From positions 46,988,799 to 47,052,798 of the forward strand of contig CM031614.1 of the NCBI GenBank assembly GCA_018398815.1: a DNA stretch of 64,000 bases, given 5' to 3'. The position numbers were made by a program, and so were the translations under genes. The notes under the pieces were generated by a model. The model saw only the letters and a program-made list of their open reading frames with translations. It did no database searches and was not told the origin of the DNA. Positions 56,051 through 64,000 of this stretch are shown piece after piece. Source of the stretch: Conus ventricosus (taxonomy: Eukaryota; Mollusca; Gastropoda; Neogastropoda; Conidae). The first letter of the stretch is position 1, and each line of letters opens with the position of its first letter.

Positions 56051-56690
56051 ATGGCTAACAGGTTTACTGAAGAACAGGCTCGCGCTATTCAAGATCACAA
56101 GTTTTACTTTAACTCATGTTAGAGTATTTGTCAAAAAAGGAACTAGGCGAAGCATGTTCTCTGCCAGTGAAACCGAAAAGAAGCATTGCTTTTCTAGAAG
56201 GCGGAGAAAAGGAAAAAAAAAACGAACCGGCTGCTTTGGAAATGCACGACTATCTTGAAAACTTGTTAGTTAAGGAAGATGCAAAAATTGAAAATGACAT
56301 TAGCGAACAAGATCTGGTCAATTATCATAAGTGTTTAACTGTTGATGAGATCCTTCCCTTTCTAAAAAGTGGTGCTATGTTGATAAAACAAAATAAAAGC
56401 AAAACAATCCATCACGCGTTGATTGTTGGACGCTGGCTTGAGACAGCTAAAGCCATGTTTGAAAGAACAAAATCGCTTCAAACATGGCGTTCATTTCTTA
56501 AGGCGCAGGTGGGCATGTCTGATTCATATGCCAGAAAACTTATTCAGCTTCAATATGTTTTACAACTATCCCAAATTCCATAAGCTGGGGATCAGCATTG
56601 CTGAACTGTATATCAAACGCCAAAGTATTATTAGGTTTATGCAACTGAATAGCGATTTTCGGAGTTCTGGCAAACAAACTAGATAGGGTT
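56051..56690 (+). pseudogene. Polinton terminal accessory protein, helical
   Basis: ATG at 56051 (MANRFTEEQARAIQDHKFYF), an early TAG near 56120, then an open frame from 56116 to 56583 with an acidic linker, WLETAKAMFERTKSLQTWRS and GMSDSYARKLIQLQYVLQLS. A frameshift near 56580 leads to GISIAELYIKRQSIIRFMQL. The order 'helix, SYARKL, helix, I-x-E-LY-x-x-(K/R)' resembles proteins of the DUF3102 kind (recalled, not searched), which suggests a DNA-binding helical protein. Nearest gene to the right end of the element, transcribed outward. Confidence 0.5.
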
Positions 56691-56903
56691 AGGCAGACCT
56701 TAGTACATCTACCAGTATGGAGAGGAGTATGTGTGTAGCCAGCACTATCTCCATATAAATGCTCCAAATATACAATGACAGATGTACTACTACTGGCGAT
56801 TAGAGCCGCCATAAAAGCTCGGCTACAGCATAACTGCTGTAACTCTGCCAAAGCCAGTTGTAAGCCTGGTTGGAAAAAGAGGAACACAGCAGCGGTCTAG
56901 ACT

Positions 56904-57144
56904 GAGCGTTCTTACAGGAACGTTTGACCTAATTGCCGCCCCTGTAAACTAGGTCAAACGTTCTTGTGAGAACGCTCGGGACCTACAACTAGCCAAACGT
57001 TCCTGTGAGAACGCTCGGACCTACAACTAGGTCAAACGTTCCACGCTCGGGCTTACAAACTAGGTCAAACGTTCCTGTGAGAACGCTCGGGCAAAGCAGT
57101 GCAGTAAACTAGGTCAAACGTTCCTGTAAGAACGCTCTGTCTAG
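56904..57144. repeat. Tandem hairpin repeat near the Polinton right end
   Basis: Five direct units of about 38 bp ('aactaggtcaaacgttcctgt' core followed by 'gagaacgctcgg') at 56943-57144, plus one inverted unit at 56904-56931. Each unit can pair cgttc with gaacg. It may belong to the terminal repeat, act as an origin, or be an unrelated satellite. No equivalent was found at the noisy left side. Confidence 0.75.
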
Positions 57145-57172
57145 CTGATTAAAGGCTTTACTTAGTCGAGGG

Positions 57173-57408
57173 AGAGAATGTAAATATGTTTGTTCACAAT
57201 CACCCTATCTTATCTAGCACGAAAACCCCCATTTTAAAGTAACGATTACGTCGATTTTTAGAGGTTTTGGTGTGTTAATTTTGTTTAGAAAACAGGTGTT
57301 AATTTTGGCCAAAACTGATATGAGAAGGACGTGATTTGTATGTGAAAAGGGGGGGTTTTCGTGCAAAATAAGATTTGGTGGTCTTGAACAAACATATTTA
57401 CATTCTCT
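57173..57408. repeat. Palindromic MITE, copy 3 (clean)
   Basis: 236 bp. Starts agagaatgtaaatatg and ends with the inverse. The arms continue imperfectly through 'tgttca..accac' to the C-run/G-run blocks. Also found at 565-791 and 1830-2036. No coding. Confidence 0.7.
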
Positions 57409-57502
57409 GAAGGGTGTTGCCTTGCCTGACAAAAAAAAAAAAATCGGTCAGCAAAATTAGTGGCTTGCCTAAGACAGTGTTGCAATGGCCTGTGGCATAT
57501 TA

Positions 57503-58828
57503 CGAGGGTTGTTCAATTTAAGATGACACTAGGCTTGCCGTTTGGAAACGAAGCACCGCACAGAAAAATGTTTATACCAAACACAACTTTAAAGTTTACC
57601 TGATTAGAATTGCAGAAAATAAAGTTGACGTCATGACGCAACTCGGAGTATGACGTAATTACAACTGTGTTTCAAACAGCTGAGCCTGAAAAAAATGGAC
57701 GTCACCAATGAGCAATTTCGTTTCTACACTTTCACAAGGCTACAACTTGGTGACGATTGTAGGAGGATACACGCAGATTTGCAAGCTGTTTACGGAACGG
57801 ATTGTGTGTCTTACCGCACAGTTTGCAGATGGGTCAAACAATTAAGAGCAGGTAGGGCGCCATCTGATTGGGGTAATCGTGCAGAGCGAGCTTTACCAGC
57901 TCGGAACGAACAAAACATTGCATTTGTGAAAAGACTGATAGAGGAGGATCCACATTCGACTGTGCGGGAATTAAGCGAGGCATGTGAGCTTTCAATTGGC
58001 ACCATTAACAACATTCTGCACAAAGACCTTCACATGAGAAAACTGGCTGCAAGATGGGTGCCACATCTCTTAAGCGATGATCAGAAGCAGCAGCGGGTGG
58101 CATGTTCACGCAAACTGCTCGACGAGTTTGAGCCCAATGGGCCAAAACGACTGTGTGACTTAGTGACGGGAGACGAGAGTTGGCTGACATTCTACGGCAT
58201 CCCCAACAAACGCTGCAACCGCATGTGGGTTGGCCCTGACGGAGACCGACCAGTTGTTCTTCGCCCAGGATTCCAGAGTCGCAAGCGAATGTTTTCTATT
58301 TTTTTCAACACGCAAGGCCTTGTGGCAATTGACATTTTGCCTGAGAAATCAACAATCACTGCCTCCTACTATACCCAAGTTGTGCTCCCAAAAGTTGTAG
58401 GAAAAATCCATGAGCAGCGCCCAACCGTCAGCACCCAGAGGACCCTTCTTCTGCATGACAATGCCAGTGTCCATAAGGCGAAGGTCACCACGACCTTCCT
58501 GAGCGAGCAAGGAATCCAAGTTTTGGACCACCCACCCTACAGCCCCGACTTGGCCCCATGCGACTTCTGGCTGTTCCCTGCTCTGAAGGAAAAGCTCGCT
58601 GGGCGTAAGTTTGACCGGGTACAAGACCTCGCCAAAGCCGTAAGATCAGAGTTGTCCGGTCTGCCTAAAACCGACTACCAGAGGGCGCTTGAGAATTGGC
58701 GTAGGAGGCTTGAAATTTGCATTCGAGCCAACGGAGAATACTTCGAGGGGATGTAAAAGTTTCAAGTTGCTGAGATGAGAGGTACGTTTTTTAAGGGGGT
58801 GGTGACATCTTAAATTGAACAACCCTCG
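57503..58828 (+). mobile_element. Complete mariner transposon
   Basis: 1,326 bp, bounded by inverted repeats identical for 23 bases (starting cgagggttgttcaat) and flanked by the TA target duplication (57501-57502, 58829-58830). Contains one uninterrupted transposase gene. It lies in the 5' part of a degraded gene: reading across the empty TA site restores the frame upstream of the Cys-rich region. Confidence 0.95.
57695..58756 (+). CDS. Mariner transposase
   Basis: 353 codons, intact. The N-terminal helix-turn-helix DNA-binding part includes YRTVCRWVKQLRAG and a second HTH around TVRELSEACELSIGTINNIL, then WVPHLLSDDQ (variant of the WVPHEL linker). The catalytic triad is VTGDESW, LLHDNAS and YSPDLAPCDFWLFP. 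Exactly 34 residues separate the second and third Asp, so it is a DD34D mariner. Length equals that of functional mariner transposases, and no stop or frameshift is present. Acts in the nucleus by cut-and-paste at TA. Confidence 0.96.
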   Translation: MDVTNEQFRFYTFTRLQLGDDCRRIHADLQAVYGTDCVSYRTVCRWVKQLRAGRAPSDWGNRAERALPARNEQNIAFVKRLIEEDPHSTVRELSEACELSIGTINNILHKDLHMRKLAARWVPHLLSDDQKQQRVACSRKLLDEFEPNGPKRLCDLVTGDESWLTFYGIPNKRCNRMWVGPDGDRPVVLRPGFQSRKRMFSIFFNTQGLVAIDILPEKSTITASYYTQVVLPKVVGKIHEQRPTVSTQRTLLLHDNASVHKAKVTTTFLSEQGIQVLDHPPYSPDLAPCDFWLFPALKEKLAGRKFDRVQDLAKAVRSELSGLPKTDYQRALENWRRRLEICIRANGEYFEGM

Positions 58829-60142
58829 TATTACACTGAATACAAGAACTGTGGAGGCTGTGCTTCACTGTCTTAGTTTGCCAAGTGTAGACCAAAAGAA
58901 GTAAAAAGAATGGCAGCTGCTAGACTAAATCAGTGTTTGTGTGAGTACTGTAAAAATGCGAAACAGAAGATTGCACTCTTGAATGGTATTCAGAATAATC
59001 CATGCAGAATCCCGCATGTCTATCATGCTGTTGCTCTCTCAACATGCGAAAATGGAGGAAACCATGCGCTTATCGGACATGTGCGGACTGTGACATTCAC
59101 AAGCTGGCAGATTATTTAAAACCCCTTGAAGGTCACAGAGGACAGTTCACATGGCGCCGGTAGACAACCAAAAGAATTTAAAGTGACAACAAAATCATCA
59201 GTAGGAAGGCTTGGAGACTAGGAGGGGAGGCCATCACTGATCTTATGCAACAGCTCTTGAGGAGCTTGCTTTTTTGTCGGAGCACCTCTACAGGGCAGAC
59301 TGGCAACACACACAGTTTGATAAACTAAAAAACATGCGTCCCTTGCTGGACGGGTTGGTCCTTATGGTGTTGGACTTTGCTGAAAATTTCACGTGCATGT
59401 ACCAGCATGAGATACAGGCCACTCACTGGCATCACCAGCAAGTGACTATTTACCCAGTCTCCTTCTACTACAGATGTCCTTCCGGTGTGAGGACACTGTC
59501 AACGAATCGCTGATCTTTATATCCGATGACCTGAAGCATGATTTTCATGCTGTTCATTCCTTTACAAGTCGGACAATCCAGCACCTCCATCAGAACAGGA
59601 GTTTGAACTTAAAGCAGATTGTGCAGTGGTCACAGAGTGTTCTGCACAGTATAAGAGCAGAGATCCTTTTGCCGATGTCACTGCCAGCCAACAAGACTTG
59701 GTGTCGAGTTCCAGGGAAATTTCTTTGGATCTCGGCATGGGAAAGGTCCATGCGATGATGAGGCAGCAGTGATTAAGAGTCATGCTACCAATGCTGTCAA
59801 AGCATGTAATCAGCTCTGTTGAAGAATTCTATCACTACTGCCAGAACAGCAAGCTGAACAAGCAACCAGAAGCAAAAAACTGCAAGGGACACTTCCTCGG
59901 ACTTTTTTCTGGTGCCCAAAGAAGCCATCAATCGCCCAAGGTCAGACAGAAGCTCAAGACAGTGAAGGGCACAAGAGATCTTCACCAAGTTATGTCGGCA
60001 GGATTTGGCAGGCTTTTGGCTCGTCACTTATCCTGCTATTGTGAAAACTGCCTTTCAGGCATTGGTGACTGCTGTGTCTCTAACGTTGGGGTTATGGAAG
60101 GAACACACTCTTGCCCGATAAGGTTTATCACCCTTTTGCGCA

Positions 60143-61190
60143 ACCTGACCCTGTGCCAGGCCCCGCTGTCCCACCTCCTGCACCTGACCCTGTGCCAGGC
60201 CCAGCTGTCCCACCTCCTGCACCTGACCCTGTGCCAGACCCAGCTGTCCCACCTCCTGCACCTGACCCTGTGCCAGGCCCCGCTGTCCCACCTCCTGCAC
60301 CTGACCCTGTGCCAGGCCCCGCTGTCCCACCTCCTGCACCTGACCCTGTGCCAGGCCCAGCTGTCCCACCTCCTGCACCTGACCCTGTGTCAGGCCCAGC
60401 TGTCCCACCTCCTGCACCTGACCCTGTGCCAGACCCAGCTGTACCACCTCCTGCACCTGACCCTGTACCAGGCCCAGCTGTCCCACCTCCTGCACCTGAC
60501 CCTGTGCCAGGCCACGCTGTCCCACCTCCTGCACCTGACCCTGTGCCAGGTCAGCTGTCCCACCTCCTGCACCTGACCCTGTGCCAGGCCCCGCTGTCCC
60601 ACCTCCTGCACCTGACCCTGTGCCAGGCCCCGCTGTCCCACCTCCTGCAACTGACCCTGTGCCAGGCCCCGCTGTCCCACCTCCTGCACCTGACCCTGTG
60701 CCAGGCCCCGCTGTCCCACCTCCTGCACCTGACCCTGTGTCAGGCCCAGCTGTCCCACCTCCTGCACCTGACCCTGTGCCAGGCCACGCTGTCCCACCTC
60801 CTGCACCTGACCCTGTGTCAGGTCCAGCTGTCCCACCTCCTGCACCTGACCCTGTGCCAGACCAGCTGTCCCACCTCCTGCACCTGACCCTGTGCCAGGC
60901 CCAGCTGTCCCACCTCCTGCACCTGATCCTGTGCCAGACCCAGCTGTCCCACCTCCTGCACCTGACCCTGTGCCAGGCCCAGCTGTCCCACCTCCTGCAC
61001 CTGACCCTGTGCCAGACCCAGTTGTCCCACCTCCTGCACCTGACCCTGTGTCAGGCCCCGTTGTCCCACCTCCTGCACCTGACCCTGTGTCAGGCCCAGC
61101 TGTCCCACCTCCTGCACCTGACCCTGTGCCAGGCCAGCTGTCCCACCTCCTGCACCTGACCCTGTGCCAGGCCCAGCTGGTGACCATTTT
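60143..61190 (+). repeat. 39-bp minisatellite encoding a 13-residue Pro-rich repeat
   Basis: About 27 tandem units of 39 bp; the typical translation is PDPVPGPAVPPPA, with G/D/S and P/H substitutions. A few units carry net losses that are not multiples of three (near 60550, 60862 and 61134), shifting the register to HLLHLTLCQAPLS. All frames on both strands lack stops, producing long spurious minus-strand frames. Confidence 0.95.
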
Positions 61191-61255
61191 CCAGAAGCCG
61201 ATGACCAGGGACTTGCAGCCGCACAAGTTCAACTTCAAGGAGAGGTCCAAGAAAG

Positions 61256-61509
61256 GTTAGTATTCAGGTGAAATAAATACTTTCAAGTTTTTAAGATAAT
61301 ATGCAAAAATCCATACACAGCAGGTCAAGTTTATTCTCTGTTTATTTCTAAGTAAACAAGGAAAGTGATTTGCTAAAACATGAACCACAGATTTCAAGGT
61401 AACTCTTTATACTGTAGCCAACATTTTATTCTTGTTCTTCCATGTTAAGAAGAAAGGAGGGAGAGCTGTCCTGCATCATAAAACATTGATCACTTGCCTG
61501 TGTGTGCAG
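61256..61509 (+). other. Putative intron 1 of the Pro-rich gene
   Basis: GTTAGT at the 5' end and TGTGTGTGCAG at the 3' end. The phases of the inferred flanking exons disagree by one base, so either the donor or the frame before it is misplaced. Confidence 0.45.
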
Positions 61510-61584
61510 GTTCCACAAGGGAAGCTGGGTTCGAGCTGTATTAAGAAACTGGCAGGGGAAAAAAACGGCGAATACATCGGAAAG
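61510..61584 (+). CDS. Exon of the Pro-rich gene
   Basis: Encodes VPQGKLGSSCIKKLAGEKNG and EYIGK, ending at a GTATGT donor. It joins in phase 0 to the next exon. Confidence 0.5.
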
Positions 61585-61926
61585 GTATGTCTAGCTGTTT
61601 ATTTTTCTTTGTATTTCTACAAATACCCACATTCTTTAGTAATCTGGATATTGTTCTTCATATGTGAGCTTGACAACTCACATAATCAAGGTTGTTGTTT
61701 TTTCCCAGCTATACTTTCCGGGATTCCAGTATTCCAGCCAGGATTTCTGTCCACTGATTTTTTGTTATAATTGTTATCACAGATTTGTGCAGCGGAGAGC
61801 TCAGATGTATATTTTTACACATGTTCTCTATGAAGACAAAATACTTGAAAGAGGCAGATGGGGTTCAGATCACTCCCGAATCTATGTAAAATATATCTTC
61901 TGTGTATATTTTTTTGTTTGTTTCAG
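61585..61926 (+). other. Intron 2 of the Pro-rich gene
   Basis: Begins GTATGTC and ends TTTGTTTGTTTCAG. 342 bases, with in-frame stops inside. Flanking exons are in the same phase. Confidence 0.65.
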
Positions 61927-62064
61927 ATGCTCAGTTCAGACAAGGAGACGGAGGAGGTTGAACTGAAGTTCCTGAAGTCCAAAGGAACCTACTACATCTG
62001 GCCTCCGAAGGATGACGTAGCCTGGGATCCCATGTTAAGACGCCCGTCCCATCGGAAACCCTGA
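61927..62064 (+). CDS. Last exon of the Pro-rich gene
   Basis: Encodes MLSSDKETEEVELKFLKSKG, then TYYIWPPKDDVAWDP and a short basic tail to TGA at 62062-62064. The 'VELKFL..KG..Y.WP..DD..W' pattern resembles a small beta-barrel (Tudor/PWWP-like) reader at the C-terminus; this is inference from the pattern only. Confidence 0.5.
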   Translation: MLSSDKETEEVELKFLKSKGTYYIWPPKDDVAWDPMLRRPSHRKP

Positions 62065-62914
62065 CATAACTGCCAGACAGCACTACTATTTTGAATGAAA
62101 ATTGATTGCCAAAGGATTGCTCCTATCTTTCAGTGTTCAACTGACAACAAATCAAATGTATTAACTTCAAAAGTGTTTGCACTGTTTCATTTTTCTGGCA
62201 TGTGTCTTGTGTTACGCACGGTGCATGTGTATTAAATGAGTGTATTAAATGTTATGTCTGTAAAAAGCATGCACCTTCAATATCTTCCTTACTCAGCTTT
62301 TACACATGACACTGATTTAATATTAGATTCCATTAAACTTTGAACATGACAAAGTTCATTATATGGTTACAAATTTAATGTTTTGATTTGCTTTTGACTC
62401 GTGTCCAAGTCACATTTTCAAAATCTTGTAACTGATCAATTCCAAAGATCAGATGTAAATCTGAAAATCAAAGGCATCCTTCTTTGACATCAACAATATC
62501 AATGTTAATGTATTTGGAATCATTTTCTGCATATAAAATAGAAATATTTCCTTCTCATGGCGTCATCTGTTACACGTGAGCGTTTTCAACTCTTTGGATA
62601 AAGTGTTACTTTTTTTATGTTCTCAGAGAGTGATCAATTTACTTTTGATTTTACCTGATCAAGCAATCATAAATCTCTTAAAAACAACTGAAAACAGTAT
62701 CCAATGCAGATACTGATTTTTCCCCAACTATATAACAAAACTGTACAGGTTTCAGAAGAGTGACCCATGTACTTGTTGGTCAGAGCAGTCATCACCAGCA
62801 TCAATTAAAAAATCACATTGCAAAGCATATTCAATAACGCATAAAATAGTACAAACTGGAAAGAGTTAAGGACCTTCTTTTGTTCTTTACACCTCCGAGA
62901 AACCAGTACATGTG
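62065..62914. other. Intergenic/3' UTR, no gene seen
   Basis: AT-rich, with ATTAAA-type possible polyadenylation words near 62231-62250. No open frame or repeat of note. Confidence 0.5.
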
Positions 62915-63430
62915 GCACTGATCATTCTGTACATTCAATCATTCCTGGAGGAAAAATCCCAATACTGATCCTGCTTGGCAAACATTCACTTCTGAACAAG
63001 TGGTGCATTCCTGCTGTGCACTTACTCATCACTGGTACACACACAGTCTGGCCCAGCTCAGCGATAACGTTTATCTTCTACAAGCTGTACAGTCCTGCAG
63101 TACATTTTTTTCTTCCTGGGTACACAAAGATCCTGTTGAGCAAACTGCCACTACTCCCTGAACAGTTGATTACAAACAGCACTGATCCTGCAGCACAATG
63201 ACATACAGTTCCTGCTGTTGCAAGTGTCCAGCCCTGATTTATCAGTATACATGGCACTGACCCTGTTATACACATTCATCTCTTGGTCAAAAATATTTAC
63301 ACTGATCTTGCTATACTAACTTTTCACCCTTAATACAGCCTGGCATGCAACTCCCTGATCCTCAGGTAAAGGACCATGCTATGCAACACTTTTCATTCTT
63401 GCACCATGAGCGATAGAGAAAAAAATAAAA
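62915..63430 (+). repeat. Degenerate minisatellite, 'cactgatcctgc' type
   Basis: The word (c)actgatcctgc recurs at roughly 50-60-base intervals, followed by variants of 'tatac..cattcat'. Strongly diverged, so unit limits are uncertain. Confidence 0.5.
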
Positions 63431-63439
63431 TTATTCAGC

Positions 63440-63800
63440 ACACTCTCTCCTGATCAACAGATCACACTCTCACTCTTCAGCGATGCATTCACCAGTTCTT
63501 TACACTGTAACTCCTGAGCAACGAACTATAGAGATACCACTCAGTTCTCTACATCCTCATTTTTGAGCAATAGAAACATTCATTATTTTTACACTCTCAT
63601 CTCTGAGCAAATGGGACGTTTGTCATTTACGTACGTTCTCAATCATGAACGAGAGAGATATTCAACGCTTACATACGCTCTCACTCCTGAGCAGGACAGA
63701 CACTCCCCAGTTCTTTGCATCCCTCTGCCTAAGCAAGAGAGACACTGCTCAGTCCTTACACTCTTAACTCCTGAGGAAAAAGTTCAGACGAGACTGCTCA
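63440..63800 (+). repeat. Degenerate minisatellite, 'actcctgagcaa' type
   Basis: The word t(c)ctgagcaa recurs near 63508, 63562, 63606, 63689, 63733 and 63767, usually followed by 'agagacac' and 'cagttcttaca'. Unit about 40-55 bases. The remaining bases to 64000 hold nothing recognisable. Confidence 0.5.
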
Positions 63801-64000
63801 CCCTGTCCATATTCCCACCTTTGGATACCTGCCTTGGTCTCCGAGCTGACCACCTTGTGCATCTTGCAGACAGGTGTTGCAAATGAGCGGCAGGGAGCTC
63901 AGATGACCCCTGGCTCCATCAGCAGCAGGCGGATGAGGATGGAGACCACGTGGACGTTCAGGCTGTTACCTAGCACCCGGTGACACTGGATTGTACTGAA

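Larger units (their letters stand above)
58831..62064 (+). pseudogene. Degraded multi-exon gene of transposase-derived type
   Basis: Cys-rich segment CLCEYCKNAKQKIALLN (58925-58985), a core with VLDFAENFTCMYQHEIQATH (59370-59430), YPVSFYYRC, LIFISDDLKHDFHAVHSF (59510-59570) and a Cys-containing stretch (60030-60080), then the Pro-rich minisatellite (60143-61190) and C-terminal exons. Frame breaks near 58895, 59130, 59480, 59640 and 59760. I recall this domain order from uncharacterised invertebrate proteins that look transposase-derived; not verified. A mariner lies in its 5' part. Confidence 0.5.

Noticed and set aside
56904..57144. CRISPR-like array
   Set aside because: Units are contiguous direct repeats without unique spacers, one unit is inverted, and the context is animal DNA with no cas genes.
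60055..61250. Long open frames on the minus strand (159 and 286 codons) across the Pro-rich array
   Set aside because: They are the complement of the 39-bp minisatellite, which lacks stops in every frame. The plus strand agrees with the flanking exons and splice sites.
1..64000. tRNA, rRNA or other structured RNA genes
   Set aside because: I looked for cloverleaf-type and rRNA-like blocks by eye and saw none. A covariance-model scan would be needed to exclude them.

Overview
The window looks like repeat-rich nuclear DNA from an animal, probably an aquatic invertebrate. The evidence is a Maverick/Polinton-type DNA transposon (the virus-like class that encodes a protein-primed family B DNA polymerase, a retroviral-type integrase, a packaging ATPase and capsid proteins), a DIRS-type tyrosine-recombinase retrotransposon, several hAT-like elements, an intact mariner, micro- and minisatellites, and a gene with GT..AG introns. 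I cannot name the species. Nothing bacterial was seen.

Layout. About 1-16.38 kb is unpolished sequence full of homopolymer errors, so genes there are recognised only by matching cleaner copies elsewhere. 3.94-8.48 kb is a noisy Polinton capsid cassette (copy A: minor structural protein on -, then major capsid, ATPase, putative minor capsid and a coiled-coil protein on +), with no transposon inside it. 9.47-16.30 kb is a noisy Polinton replication arm (accessory genes, DNA polymerase, small membrane proteins and integrase, mostly on +; coiled-coil protein on -). 16.39-28.00 kb is a clean capsid cassette whose major capsid gene is split by a 7.3-kb DIRS element, which itself carries a 1.2-kb hAT-like element. 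A 1,000-base N gap follows. 29.00-43.36 kb repeats 13.98-28.00 kb in the same order and orientation, including the nested insertions and the rearrangement junction, so the two contigs very probably overlap and were not merged (or are two haplotypes). From 43.1 kb the second contig continues with another hAT-like insertion, then the coiled-coil gene (+), integrase (-), membrane proteins, DNA polymerase (-, broken by a 3.4-kb insertion that holds another hAT-like element) and accessory genes up to about 56.7 kb. 56.90-57.14 kb is a tandem hairpin repeat.

If the overlap is collapsed, the Polinton reads as one capsid cassette flanked by two inverted polymerase/integrase arms (9.47-16.38 kb and 44.35-55.64 kb). 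The arms differ by substitutions, and the left junction has 5-bp microhomology, so the palindrome may be biological. Copy A and the left arm preserve pre-insertion sites for the DIRS and for two of the hAT-like insertions, which gives an internal history of events.

57.2-64 kb is host-side sequence: a palindromic MITE, a complete mariner with an intact 353-codon transposase, and a degraded multi-exon gene. That gene combines a Cys-rich domain, a transposase-like core, a 39-bp minisatellite coding for Pro-rich repeats, and a C-terminal domain over two further exons. Decayed minisatellites follow. Most Polinton reading frames contain frameshifts; assembly error and true decay cannot be separated from the sequence alone.
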